NCBI GenBank assembly: GCA_002154585.1
Contig: MUNG01000135.1
Span: 1 to 48,857 of the forward strand
Direction: 5' to 3'
Length of the DNA: 48,857 bases
Origin: Streptomyces pseudogriseolus
GTDB lineage: Bacteria > Actinomycetota > Actinomycetes > Streptomycetales > Streptomycetaceae
The notes under the pieces: generated by a model
The model's database searches: none
Seen by the model: the letters and a program-made list of their open reading frames with translations, nothing else
What the model was told of the DNA's origin: nothing
Made by a program: the position numbers and the translations under genes
Shown here: piece after piece, positions 26,371 to 34,373 of the stretch
Layout: each line of letters starts with the position of its first letter
Numbering within the stretch: the stretch's first letter is position 1

Positions 26371-26470
26371 AGCTTCGGGCGCCGTCGACTGCGGCGACGA
26401 GAACGGTGACGGCAGCCTTCGGGGCATCCGCGACGGCGGATGCTGCGAGAAGGAAGGCGTACCGGAACAT
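26369..26470 (-). CDS. Possible 33-aa leader peptide upstream of tuf3
   Basis: ATG at 26470 with GAGGA 9 nt upstream, reading MFRYAFLLAASAVADAPKAA and on to VDGARS, then TGA. Rich in Ala and Val. Codon third positions are less GC-biased than in neighbouring genes (about three quarters G/C), so it may not be a conserved protein. Its stop lies in the first arm of a hairpin and it ends 135 nt before tuf3 on the same strand, an arrangement like translation-coupled attenuation. No other gene is visible in this 328-bp gap. Confidence 0.35.
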   Translation of the reverse strand: MFRYAFLLAASAVADAPKAAVTVLVAAVDGARS

Positions 26471-26511
26471 GGGGACGATCCTCGCCGACGCCGCGCCCCG
26501 CGTCGAACCAT

Positions 26512-26545
26512 TTTCCGCGCGGCGGAAAGCCGAGGTCACGTGACC
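26512..26545. promoter_or_regulatory. Palindromes in the tuf3 upstream region
   Basis: GGTCACGTGACC (26534-26545) is a perfect 12-bp palindrome with a CACGTG core. TTTCCGC/GCGGAAA (26512-26518, 26522-26528) forms a second short inverted repeat. Both lie upstream of the candidate leader ORF and could be operator sites or structure around the start of the tuf3 transcript. Confidence 0.35.
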
Positions 26546-26565
26546 GCGACGGACGGTGCGGTCAC
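26540..26565 (-). terminator. Hairpin at the end of the AlkD-like gene
   Basis: GTGACCGC (26540-26547) pairs with GCGGTCAC (26558-26565) around a 10-nt loop, overlapping the stop codon of the minus-strand gene. A modest terminator candidate. Confidence 0.4.
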
Positions 26566-27290
26566 GCGCCGATGTTCTTCAGCGCCTCCCGTACCGACAG
26601 CGGCGCGAACCGGTCGCCCTCCCGCGCGAGGAAGCCGCGTACGGCGTCCGGGTCGGTCTTGGCGTACTCGCGCAGGGCCCAGCCGATGGCCTTGCGGACG
26701 AAGAAATCGGGGTGGCCGGACTGACGCAGGCAGTAGCCGAAGAGCCGTCCGGTGTCGGTGCGTTCCTTGTAGCGGAGCTGGTGCAGCAGCGCGGTGCGTA
26801 CGAGCCACATGTCGTCGTCGGTGCTCCAGCGGTCCATCTCGGCGGTGAGCGCGGGGTCGGCGGCGACCAGCGGCCCGACGACGTGCGCGGCGAGCAGGTC
26901 GACGGTGTCCCACCAGGGCACGGTGGTGAGGAGGTGGCGGGCGACCGGCAGGAAGCCGGAGGAGCACCTCCGTACGTGCCGGCGGAGATGGTCGACGGCG
27001 AAGTAGTGGTACTCCCGCTCCGGCAGTTCCCAGCAGCGCAGGGCGACGGCCGCGCAGTCGGCCTCGGTGGGGCGGGGCAGTCCCGCCTCGACGGTGCGCG
27101 ACAGCGCGCGGCGCACCGGTGTCTTCAGGCCCAGGAAGGGCGCGACGTCCTTCATGTACGCCCGCATGACGGCCGCCTGCCCGGGGTCGGCGGCGGGGGC
27201 GTAGGCGGCGACGAGCCGCTCCAGCACCGTGTCGGCCAGCGGGCTGTCCGGGATCCGCGGCGGCACCGGACGGTCTTCTGTGACGCGCAT
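26562..27290 (-). CDS. AlkD-like DNA alkylation repair protein
   Basis: 242 aa. All-helical HEAT-like repeat protein of the DNA alkylation repair (AlkC/AlkD) family: MRAYMKDVAPFLGLKTPVRR, ELPEREYHYFAVDHL, VPWWDTVDLLAAHVVGPL (with the conserved W-D), HPDFFVRKAIGWALREYAKTDPDAVRGF. AlkD excises N3/N7-alkyl purines without base flipping; the conserved Trp-Asp pair supports glycosylase competence. GTG 27299 is an alternative start. Divergent from the TVP38 gene with a 49-bp gap holding the ACATATGT palindrome (27316-27323). Confidence 0.9.
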   Translation of the reverse strand: MRVTEDRPVPPRIPDSPLADTVLERLVAAYAPAADPGQAAVMRAYMKDVAPFLGLKTPVRRALSRTVEAGLPRPTEADCAAVALRCWELPEREYHYFAVDHLRRHVRRCSSGFLPVARHLLTTVPWWDTVDLLAAHVVGPLVAADPALTAEMDRWSTDDDMWLVRTALLHQLRYKERTDTGRLFGYCLRQSGHPDFFVRKAIGWALREYAKTDPDAVRGFLAREGDRFAPLSVREALKNIGA

Positions 27291-27339
27291 GAGACGCACA
27301 CTACGGCGATCTCGTACATATGTCGGTTAGTGTCACCGG

Positions 27340-28125
27340 ATGCTCGATGCCACCGACCGCTCTGGGGGCACCGCCACGGCCCGTCCCCGGGCCGGCTCGT
27401 CCGACCTGGTCGCCCTCCCCACGGCCGCTCCCGTTCTCGCGCCCGCGCCGGGTTTCGCCGGCCGCTGCGCGAGAGTCCTGCTGTCGCCGTGGTCACGGCT
27501 GTCGCTGCTGGTGGTCCTGCTGGCCTCGGCGGCTGCGGTGATGGTGGCGCTGGAGCCGCAGCGGCTGCTGACCGACGGCCTGCCGAACCGCCTCGGCGGC
27601 GCCGCGGCCGTCGTCGCCTACGCGGTGGCGTACGGGGCGTGCACGGTGGCGTTCGTGCCGCGCCCGCTGCTGAACCTGGCCGCGGGGGCGCTGTTCGGCT
27701 CCCAGTTCGGGCTGGTGGCCGCGCTGGGCGGCACGGTGCTGGGCGCGGGGCTCGCGTTCTGTCTGGGGCGGGTGCTCGGTCAGGAGGCGCTGCGTCCGCT
27801 GCTGCGCGGGCGCTGGCTGAAGGCGGCGGACCACCAGCTCAGCCGGCACGGTTTCCGGTCGATGCTGGCGGCGCGGCTGTTCCCGGGCATCCCGTTCGCC
27901 GCCGCCAACTACTGCGCCTCTGTCTCCCGGATGGGTCTGCTGCCGTTCCTGCTGGCGACGGCGCTCGGCTCGATCCCGAACACCGCCGCCTACGTGGTGG
28001 CCGGGGCCCGCGCCTCGACGCCGACGTCCCCGGCCTTCCTGATCGCGCTGGCGTGCATCGCCGTACCGGGTCTGGCGGGCGCGGTCGTGGCGTGGCGCAA
28101 GCGGAACCGGCTGCGCGCCCGCTGA
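27340..28125 (+). CDS. TVP38/TMEM64-family membrane protein
   Basis: 261 aa, DedA superfamily (SNARE-associated domain). Cytoplasmic N-terminus of about 45 residues, then membrane helices. The diagnostic blocks are VAFVPRPLLNLAAGALFG, LGGTVLGAGLAFCLGRVLG, ARLFPGIPFAAANYCASVSRMGLLPFLLATALGSIPNTAAY. Likely lipid or polyprenyl-phosphate related transport by family; experimentally unclear. The start at ATG 27340 has no ribosome site and TTAGTG 27327-27332 lies close upstream, possibly leaderless. Confidence 0.85.
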   Translation: MLDATDRSGGTATARPRAGSSDLVALPTAAPVLAPAPGFAGRCARVLLSPWSRLSLLVVLLASAAAVMVALEPQRLLTDGLPNRLGGAAAVVAYAVAYGACTVAFVPRPLLNLAAGALFGSQFGLVAALGGTVLGAGLAFCLGRVLGQEALRPLLRGRWLKAADHQLSRHGFRSMLAARLFPGIPFAAANYCASVSRMGLLPFLLATALGSIPNTAAYVVAGARASTPTSPAFLIALACIAVPGLAGAVVAWRKRNRLRAR

Positions 28126-28156
28126 CGGACCGGCGCGCCACCTCCGCTCCTGCCCC

Positions 28157-28211
28157 GTCAGACCCGTTGCGGTCCGTCAGATTCGTTCCGGTCCTTCAGA
28201 TCCGTTCGAGG
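28157..28211. repeat. Three degenerate 19-bp tandem repeats at the thiolase 3' end
   Basis: Units at 28157-28175, 28176-28194 and 28195-28211 share GTCAGAyyCGTTsCGGTCC; the third includes the thiolase stop codon. This looks like local slippage duplication of the gene end, in the gap between convergent genes. Confidence 0.6.
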
Positions 28212-29365
28212 ATCATCGCGTTGGCGAGACCGCCGGCCTCGCACATGGTCTGGAGGGCGTAGCGCGCCCCGCGCTCCTGCATGGCGTGGACCAGGGTGGT
28301 CGTCAGGCGGGTGCCGCTGGCGCCGAGCGGGTGGCCGAGGGCGATGGCCCCACCGTGCACGTTGACCTTGTCCAGGTCGGCGCCGGTCTCCTGCTGCCAG
28401 GCGAGGACCACGCTGGAGAACGCCTCGTTGACCTCGAACAGGTCGATGTCGTCGAGGGCGAGACCGGCCCGGCGCAACACCTTCTCCGTGGCCGGGACGA
28501 CGCCGGTGAGCATGAGCAGCGGGTCGGACCCGGTGACGGCGAAGCTGTACAGCCGGGCGAGGGGGCGCAGGCCGAGCCGGGCGGCCGTCTCCCCTGCCAT
28601 GACGAGAACGGCGGACGCGCCGTCGTTGACGGGGCTGGCGTTGCCGGCGGTGACGTTCCACTCGATCTGCGGGAAGCGCTCCGCGAAGCCCGGGTCGTGG
28701 TAGGCGGGGCGGAGTCCGGCGAGGACCTCGGCGTTCGTGTCCGGCCGCACGCACTCGTCGCGCGTGACGCCCTCCAGCGGGGCCACCTCGGCGTCGAACA
28801 GCCCGGCGTCCCAGGCCGCGGCGGCCCGGCGGTGCGAGGACACGGCGAAGGCGTCCATCTGCTCGCGGGTGATCGACCACTTGGCGGCGATGAGCTCGGC
28901 GCTGATGCCCTGCGGGACGAGCCCCTCCGGGTGGCGGGCGGCGATCCCGGGGCCGAACGGGTCCTTGCCCTCGGGGACGTTGGACCACATCGGCACCCGG
29001 CTCATGGACTCCACGCCGCAGGCCACGGCGATGTCGTACGCGCCGGAGATGACTCCCTGGGCGGCGAAGTGCACGGCCTGCTGGGAGGAGCCGCACTGGC
29101 GGTCGACGGTGGTGGCGGGCACGGACTCGGGCAGCCCGGCGGAGAGGGCGGCGTAGCGGGTGGTGTTCATGGCCTGCTCGCCGACCTGGTCGACGGTGCC
29201 GCCGATGACGTCGTCGATCAGTTCCGGGTCCACGCCGGAGCGTTCGACGAGGGTGCGCAGGGTGTGGGCGAGAAGTTCGACGGGGTGGACGTGGGCGAGG
29301 GCGCCGTGGGGCTTGCCCTTGCCGATGGGGGTGCGTACGGCTTCGACGACGACGGCGTCACGCAT
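28196..29365 (-). CDS. Acetyl-CoA C-acyltransferase (thiolase)
   Basis: 389 aa thiolase II-type enzyme. Nucleophile C91 in TVDRQCGSSQQAVHF, GGxxNVHGGAIALGHPLGASG with the catalytic His, and the C-terminal acid/base Cys in TMCEAGGLANA. Acts in fatty-acid, steroid or aromatic ring degradation or acetoacetyl-CoA formation; chain-length preference cannot be read. ATG 29365 has GAGGAGG upstream. Divergent from an HxlR regulator with shared operator sites. Confidence 0.92.
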   Translation of the reverse strand: MRDAVVVEAVRTPIGKGKPHGALAHVHPVELLAHTLRTLVERSGVDPELIDDVIGGTVDQVGEQAMNTTRYAALSAGLPESVPATTVDRQCGSSQQAVHFAAQGVISGAYDIAVACGVESMSRVPMWSNVPEGKDPFGPGIAARHPEGLVPQGISAELIAAKWSITREQMDAFAVSSHRRAAAAWDAGLFDAEVAPLEGVTRDECVRPDTNAEVLAGLRPAYHDPGFAERFPQIEWNVTAGNASPVNDGASAVLVMAGETAARLGLRPLARLYSFAVTGSDPLLMLTGVVPATEKVLRRAGLALDDIDLFEVNEAFSSVVLAWQQETGADLDKVNVHGGAIALGHPLGASGTRLTTTLVHAMQERGARYALQTMCEAGGLANAMILERI

Positions 29366-29428
29366 GGTGCGGGCCTCCTCGGCCGGACCGTTCAGGACGG
29401 TCACCAGATTCGGGCTACCGGTGAGTAG

Positions 29429-29469
29429 GAATTTCCAACTCACCATAACGCCGAGCATTGGAAATTCAA
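29429..29469. promoter_or_regulatory. HxlR operator and thiolase promoter
   Basis: GAATTTCCAA (29429-29438) and TTGGAAATTC (29458-29467) are perfect 10-bp inverted arms 19 nt apart in an A/T-rich patch. On the minus strand TTGAAT (29469-29464), 16 nt, TATGGT (29447-29442) forms a good thiolase promoter located between and over the arms, so binding would block it. Confidence 0.6.
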
Positions 29470-29490
29470 ACCCACTTCCGGTCATGCCCG

Positions 29491-29496
29491 TAAACT
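29491..29496 (+). promoter_or_regulatory. -10-like element of the hxlR-type gene
   Basis: TAAACT ends 6 nt before ATG 29503 and no ribosome site is present, suggesting a leaderless transcript. The -35 match is poor and overlaps the operator arm. Confidence 0.4.
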
Positions 29497-29502
29497 GGGC
29501 GC

Positions 29503-29973
29503 ATGGCCCCCTCCAAAGACCCGCGTCCCTGCTCGATCGCCGACGCCCTCGCCCTCGTCGGTGAGAAGTACTCCCTGCTCGTGCTGCGCGAGGTGTGCCT
29601 CGGCAACGGCCGCTTCGACCAGCTCGTGCGCAACATCGGCGCGCCGCGCGACATCCTCGCCACGCGCCTGCGCCGCCTGGTCGACGCCGGGATCCTGACC
29701 AAGCGCCCGTACAGCGAGCGTCCGCAGCGCTTCGAGTACCGGCCCACCCAGGCGGGTTACGAACTGGAGCCCGTGCTGTGGACCTTGAAGGAGTGGGGCG
29801 ACCGCCATCTGCGGGCGGACACCGGCACCCCGATGGTGCTCGAGCACCACTGCGGCCACGAGTTCGTGCCGGTCGTCACCTGCCGGGCCTGCGGCGAGGA
29901 GGCGCGGCACCGTGAGCTGACCGCGCACCCCCAGGCGCCGGGCTGGACGGTGGGCGGTCCCGCGGCCGCCTGA
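29503..29973 (+). CDS. HxlR-family transcriptional regulator
   Basis: 156 aa. HxlR winged helix (CSIADALALVGEKYSLLVLREVCLGNGRFDQLVRNIGAPRDILATRLRRLVDAGIL) with YRPTQAGYEL and LKEWGDRHL following. The C-terminus adds HHCGHEFVPVVTCRACGEE, a short Cys/His cluster seen in many HxlR proteins, potentially redox or metal sensing. N-terminal Cys10 is also a common redox sensor. Divergent from and probably repressing the thiolase gene through the inverted repeat between them. Confidence 0.92.
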   Translation: MAPSKDPRPCSIADALALVGEKYSLLVLREVCLGNGRFDQLVRNIGAPRDILATRLRRLVDAGILTKRPYSERPQRFEYRPTQAGYELEPVLWTLKEWGDRHLRADTGTPMVLEHHCGHEFVPVVTCRACGEEARHRELTAHPQAPGWTVGGPAAA

Positions 29974-30137
29974 GCGTCACCCGGAAGGACGCGGGGGGCC
30001 ATCGAACCTTCGCCGATGCTTCATCTGCGAGCGCTACAGTTCGCCCTCGGCGCGCCCGATGATCGACAACATCGCACCCGGCGGTGGGGGTGTGCCCTTC
30101 GACCTTTCCGCGATCGGCACTTGGACCCCGCTGCCCT

Positions 30138-31013
30138 ATGTCATGGTTTGAATCACTGATCCTCGGACTCGTCCAGGGTCTGACCGAGTTCCTGCCCGTC
30201 TCCTCCAGCGCGCATCTGCGGCTGACCGCGGCCTTCTCCGGCTGGGAGGACCCCGGCGCGGCCTTCACCGCGATCACGCAGATCGGCACGGAGACCGCGG
30301 TGCTGATCTACTTCCGCAAGGACATCGGGCGCATCCTCTCCGCGTGGTCCCGCTCGCTGACCGACAAGGCGATGCGCCGGGACCAGGACGCCCGCATGGG
30401 CTGGCTGGTCATCGTCGGCTCGATCCCGATCGGCGTGCTCGGGGTGACGCTCAAGGACCAGATCGAGGGCCCGTTCCGCGATCTGCGGCTCACGGCGGCG
30501 ATGCTGATCGGCATGGGCGTCGTCCTCGGCGTGGCCGACCGGCTCGCGGCGCGCGCGGAGAGCGGCGGTCGGCACCGGGTGGCCGCGCCCCGCAAGGAGC
30601 TGGGCGACCTGACGGTCAAGGACGGCCTCATCTACGGCGTGTGCCAGGCGATGGCCCTGATCCCGGGCGTCTCCCGCTCCGGGGCCACCATCAGCGGCGG
30701 CCTGTTCATGGGCTACCGGCGCGAGGCCGCGGCGCGTTACTCGTTCCTGCTCGCGATCCCCGCCGTGCTGGCGTCCGGTCTCTTCGAGCTGAAGGACGCG
30801 GCGGAGGGCGGGCACGTCTCCTGGGGCCCGACGCTGTTCGCCACGGTGATCGCGTTCGCCACCGGGTACGCGGTGATCGCGTGGTTCATGAAGTTCATCT
30901 CGACCAAGAGCTTCATGCCGTTCGTCTGGTACCGGATCGTGCTCGGCGTCGTGATCATCGTCCTGGTGGCCGTGGGCGCGCTCAGCCCGCACGCGGCGGA
31001 GTCGGCGGGCTGA
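30138..31013 (+). CDS. uppP: Undecaprenyl-diphosphatase
   Basis: 291 aa, polytopic BacA/UppP family. Signatures GLVQGLTEFLPVSSSAHLRL (11-30) and ALIPGVSRSGATISGG at about 175 carry the catalytic Glu/Ser/Arg. Converts C55-PP to C55-P for peptidoglycan and teichoic acid synthesis; over-production confers bacitracin resistance. ATG 30138 begins MSWFESLILG, the usual start, without a strong ribosome site. The 164-bp region upstream contains no gene. Confidence 0.95.
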   Translation: MSWFESLILGLVQGLTEFLPVSSSAHLRLTAAFSGWEDPGAAFTAITQIGTETAVLIYFRKDIGRILSAWSRSLTDKAMRRDQDARMGWLVIVGSIPIGVLGVTLKDQIEGPFRDLRLTAAMLIGMGVVLGVADRLAARAESGGRHRVAAPRKELGDLTVKDGLIYGVCQAMALIPGVSRSGATISGGLFMGYRREAAARYSFLLAIPAVLASGLFELKDAAEGGHVSWGPTLFATVIAFATGYAVIAWFMKFISTKSFMPFVWYRIVLGVVIIVLVAVGALSPHAAESAG

Positions 31014-31071
31014 CGTTCCGGACGGGAACGCGGGTGCGGACCGGGCGCGCGGAAACGGTTCGCCGCCCGTC

Positions 31072-31101
31072 GGGCACGTCCCATACACCCGGGACGTGTC
31101 C
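31072..31101. terminator. Inverted repeat after uppP
   Basis: GGGCACGTCCC (31072-31082) and GGGACGTGTCC (31091-31101), ten of eleven pairs with an 8-nt loop, 58 nt past the uppP stop. May terminate uppP or be an operator of the next small gene. Confidence 0.45.
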
Positions 31102-31180
31102 GCGGCACGTGACCGAACCCATACGGGTCCCGTAGCCGTCCGGTAGCGCACCGTCAGTCCATGGCCCTAGGCTTGTCCGC

Positions 31181-31360
31181 ATGTCCCCCGATTTAACGCC
31201 CCCTGGTTCCGTGCGGTCCGCCGCCGAGGTGAACGAGCAGATCCGCGCCCTGTGGCTGCGGGCGGGCGGCTCCCTGTCCGCCCAGGAGCGCGAGGAGTAC
31301 GAGATGCTGGTCGTCGAGTGGGCGGCCGCCATCCGCGGACGGGTCGTCGAGGCGGCCTGA
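31181..31360 (+). CDS. Small 59-aa protein with a TTA codon
   Basis: MSPDLTPPGSVRSAAEVNEQ, then an amphipathic helical stretch ending EWAAAIRGRVVEAA. Strong GC third-position bias through the body supports coding. The fifth codon is TTA (31193-31195), the only in-frame TTA I found in any gene of the window, so translation should need the bldA tRNA. TAGGCT 7 nt upstream of the ATG suggests leaderless expression. I do not recognise a family. Confidence 0.7.
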   Translation: MSPDLTPPGSVRSAAEVNEQIRALWLRAGGSLSAQEREEYEMLVVEWAAAIRGRVVEAA

Positions 31361-31385
31361 CGGCCGCACCGGACCGCGTCCCCTG

Positions 31386-32126
31386 TCAGCGTCCGCCCGC
31401 GACCCGCAGTACCGTCCCCGTGGTGTACGAGGCGTCCGGCGACATCAGCCAGGCCACCGCCGCCGCGATCTCCTCCGCCTGTCCCGCCCTCCGCAGCGGG
31501 ATGGTCCCGGCCATCTCGCGGACCCGGTCCGGCGCCCCCATCGCGGCGTGCATCTCCGTGTCGATCAGGCCCGGGGCGACCGCGTTGACCCGCACCCCGG
31601 ACGGCCCGAGTTCTTTCGACAGCCCCACGGTCAGCGCGTCCACGGCCGCCTTGGTCGCCGCGTAGTGCACGTACTCGCCGGGGCTGCCCAAGGTCGCGGC
31701 GCCCGACGAGATGTTCACGATCACGCCCGTGCCGCGCGGCGTCATCAACTGGGCGGCCCGCCGCGCGCACAGCAGCGTGCCCACCACGTTGACGTCGACG
31801 ACCCGGCGCAGCGTGTCCGTGGCGACCTCGGTGAAGGGCCCGAGCGGCCCGGTCACCGCCGCGTTGTTCACCAGCCCCGTCAGCGGCCCGAGTTCGCGCT
31901 CCGTCACCTCGAACAGCCGCTCCACGTCGGCCTCGTCGGACGTGTCCGCCCGCACCGTCACCGCCCGCGCCCCGGCCGCCCGCACGTCCTCGGCCACCTT
32001 CTCGGCGGCGCCGGTGTCCCGGACGTAGTTCACCGCCACGTCGTGTCCCTCGGCCGCCAGCCGCCGGCAGGTCGCGGCGCCGATGCCCCGGCCTCCCCCG
32101 GTGACCACCGTGACCAGACGCTTCAC
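31386..32126 (-). CDS. SDR-family 3-oxoacyl-ACP-reductase-like oxidoreductase
   Basis: 246 aa. TGGGRGIGAATCRRLAAEG cofactor loop, NNAAVTG, ISSG catalytic serine, YAATK (YxxxK) and APGLIDTEMH. FabG-like classical SDR. GTG 32126 has AGGAGG at ideal spacing. It is convergent with the small TTA gene and shares the intergenic region with the divergent SnoaL-like gene. Substrate unknown. Confidence 0.88.
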   Translation of the reverse strand: MKRLVTVVTGGGRGIGAATCRRLAAEGHDVAVNYVRDTGAAEKVAEDVRAAGARAVTVRADTSDEADVERLFEVTERELGPLTGLVNNAAVTGPLGPFTEVATDTLRRVVDVNVVGTLLCARRAAQLMTPRGTGVIVNISSGAATLGSPGEYVHYAATKAAVDALTVGLSKELGPSGVRVNAVAPGLIDTEMHAAMGAPDRVREMAGTIPLRRAGQAEEIAAAVAWLMSPDASYTTGTVLRVAGGR

Positions 32127-32268
32127 GAGTACCTCCTGGCGCAGAACGCGGGACGAAGATCCCCAGAGTCGCAGACGGGCCCGCCGGCGTCGCGCCCGGG
32201 CCCGCGGGCCGGGGAATGTCCGCGCACGCCCCTTGGCCGCGCTCCCCCGCATGGTCAACACTGAGCCG

Positions 32269-32754
32269 ATGACGCAGCGTGTGGAGCTCGCGACCGTACG
32301 GGACCGGCTGGCCCTGGACGGGCTCGTCACCGACTACGCGGTGGCCGTCGACGACGGCGACTGGGCGGCGTACCGGCGGCTGTTCACCGCGGACGGGCGG
32401 GCGGACCACCGCGGTGCGGGCGGCATCGAGGGGGACGCCGGCACGGTGGCCGGGTGGCTGGCCGAACGGTCCGCGGAGTTCCCCGTGCGGCAGCTTCTTC
32501 TCGTCAACCGCCGCGTGCGGCTGGGCACGTGGGAGGGGGACGCCGGGGACACGGCCGAGATGCGGGCCGACTACGTCAGCCCCGCGTCCCGGGGCGGGGA
32601 GGCGGACGGGGCCGGCGGGCTCGACCTGCTGAGCGGCGGCCGGTGCCTGTTCACGACGGTGCGCACGCCCGACGGCTGGCGGCTGAGCCGGGTCGTGGTG
32701 GACGAGAGGTGGCGCAGCCCGACCGGCGGGCGGGCGGACGATGTGATCGACTGA
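32269..32754 (+). CDS. SnoaL-like (NTF2-fold) domain protein
   Basis: 161 aa. MTQRVELATVRDRLALDGLV then YAVAVDDGDWAAYRRLFTADGRADH, the typical SnoaL_4 start, and GGRCLFTTVRTPDGWRLSRVVVDERW at the end. Fold members include polyketide cyclases, dehydratases and many of unknown role. ATG 32269 fits homologues; ATG 32251 is the alternative. Lies 71 nt upstream of lnt on the same strand. Confidence 0.75.
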   Translation: MTQRVELATVRDRLALDGLVTDYAVAVDDGDWAAYRRLFTADGRADHRGAGGIEGDAGTVAGWLAERSAEFPVRQLLLVNRRVRLGTWEGDAGDTAEMRADYVSPASRGGEADGAGGLDLLSGGRCLFTTVRTPDGWRLSRVVVDERWRSPTGGRADDVID

Positions 32755-32825
32755 AAGTCGTCGCGCGGCGCATCCGGCCGGGTCCGGGACGCACACTGGA
32801 GGCAGCACGGGGTAGGGAGGCGCCC

Positions 32826-34373
32826 ATGAACAACGTCGGCCACCTCCTCGCCTCCCCGTGGCGCCGCTCGACCGCCGCCGCGGTCGCGGGCGCGCTGCCC
32901 GTCCTGGCGTTCCCCGCCCCGAACCTGTGGTTCGTCGCCTACGTCGCCCTGGTCCCCTGGCTGCTGCTGATCCGCACCGCGCCGACCGGACGGCGGGCCG
33001 CGTTCGACGGCTGGTGCGGCGGCTTCGCCTTCATGCTGGCCATGCACCACTGGCTGCTGCCCAGCCTGCACGTGTTCACGTTCGTCATCGCCGCGCTGCT
33101 GGGCGCGCTGTGGGCGCCGTGGGGGTGGCTGGTGCGCCGGACGCTGGGCGGCTCGCCGTCCGGGGGCCGGGTCGCCGCCGCGCTGCTCGTGGTGCCGTCG
33201 GGCTGGCTGACGATCGAGCTGATCCGCTCCTGGCAGGGGCTCGGCGGGCCGTGGGGCGTGCTGGGCGCGAGCCAGTGGCAGGTGGAGGCCGCGCTGCGGC
33301 TGGCGTCCGTGGGCGGGGTGTGGCTGCCGAGCTTCCTGGTGGTGGCGCTGAACGTCGCGGTGGCCGTGCTGGTCGCGATGCGCCGGGTGCGGGTGCCGGC
33401 CGTGGCGGGGCTGGTCGCGGTGGCCGCCGCCGGGTCCGCCGCGTGGGCCGGGGCGCCGCGCCCGGAGCCCACCGGGGAGCGGACGCGGATCGCGCTCGTC
33501 CAGCCGGGCGTCATAGCCGGGGCGGACAGCGCGGACCGCCGCTTCGACCGCGAGGAGCGGCTGACCCGGCAGCTGGCCGGCCAGGACGTCGACCTGGTCG
33601 TCTGGGGGGAGAGCAGCGTCGGCTTCGACCTCGGCGACCGTCCCGACCTGGCCCGTCGGCTGGCCGCGCTGTCCCGCGAGACGGACGCGGAGATCCTGGT
33701 CAACGTGGACGCCCGGCGCTCGGACCGGCCCGGCATCTACAAGAGCTCGGTGCTGGTCGGCCCCGACGGCCCGACCGGCGACCGGTACGACAAGATGCGC
33801 CTGGTGCCGTTCGGGGAGTACATCCCGGCCCGCTCCCTGCTCGGTTGGGCGACCTCCGTCGGCAAGGCGGCCGGCGAGGACCGCAGGCGCGGCTCCGAGC
33901 AGGTCGTCATGGACGTGGGCGACGGTCTGCGGATCGGGCCGATGGTGTGCTTCGAGACGGCGTTCCCGGACATGAGCCGCCATCTCGTACAGGACGGCGC
34001 GGGCGTGCTGCTCGCTCAGTCGTCCACGTCGACGTTCCAGGGCAGCTGGGCGCCGGAGCAGCACGCCTCGCTGGCCGCGCTGCGCGCCGCCGAGACCGGC
34101 CGACCGATGGTGCACGCCACCCTGACCGGGGTGTCCGCCGTGTACGGCGCGGACGGCGGGCGCATCGGCCCGTGGCTGGGCACGGACGCCTCCGTGGCGC
34201 AGGTCTACGAGGTGCCGCGGGCGCAGGGCACCACCCTGTACGTCCGGTTCGGCGACTGGCCCCCGCAGGCGGCGCTGCTGGTCCTCGCGGTGTACGGCGC
34301 GGTGCAGCTGGCGCGGTCCAGGGCCTTTCGTTTGGATCAGGCCGGCCGTGAGGCGCGGTGCCTCGTCGACTGA
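32826..34373 (+). CDS. lnt: Apolipoprotein N-acyltransferase
   Basis: 515 aa. N-terminal membrane helices (residues 15-210) then a nitrilase-fold domain. Catalytic triad visible: E262 in WGESSVGF, K323 in YDKMRLVPFGEY, C375 in PMVCFET, matching E. coli Lnt E267/K335/C387. It N-acylates the lipid-modified Cys of mature lipoproteins; Streptomyces often has two Lnt. The final 17 residues (from RAFRLDQ) are encoded inside the neighbouring MITE-like element, so the native end was probably replaced. Confidence 0.93.
   Translation: MNNVGHLLASPWRRSTAAAVAGALPVLAFPAPNLWFVAYVALVPWLLLIRTAPTGRRAAFDGWCGGFAFMLAMHHWLLPSLHVFTFVIAALLGALWAPWGWLVRRTLGGSPSGGRVAAALLVVPSGWLTIELIRSWQGLGGPWGVLGASQWQVEAALRLASVGGVWLPSFLVVALNVAVAVLVAMRRVRVPAVAGLVAVAAAGSAAWAGAPRPEPTGERTRIALVQPGVIAGADSADRRFDREERLTRQLAGQDVDLVVWGESSVGFDLGDRPDLARRLAALSRETDAEILVNVDARRSDRPGIYKSSVLVGPDGPTGDRYDKMRLVPFGEYIPARSLLGWATSVGKAAGEDRRRGSEQVVMDVGDGLRIGPMVCFETAFPDMSRHLVQDGAGVLLAQSSTSTFQGSWAPEQHASLAALRAAETGRPMVHATLTGVSAVYGADGGRIGPWLGTDASVAQVYEVPRAQGTTLYVRFGDWPPQAALLVLAVYGAVQLARSRAFRLDQAGREARCLVD

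Noticed and set aside
26470-26541. A 24-aa plus-strand ORF opposite the tuf3 leader
   Set aside because: No ribosome site and poor codon bias.
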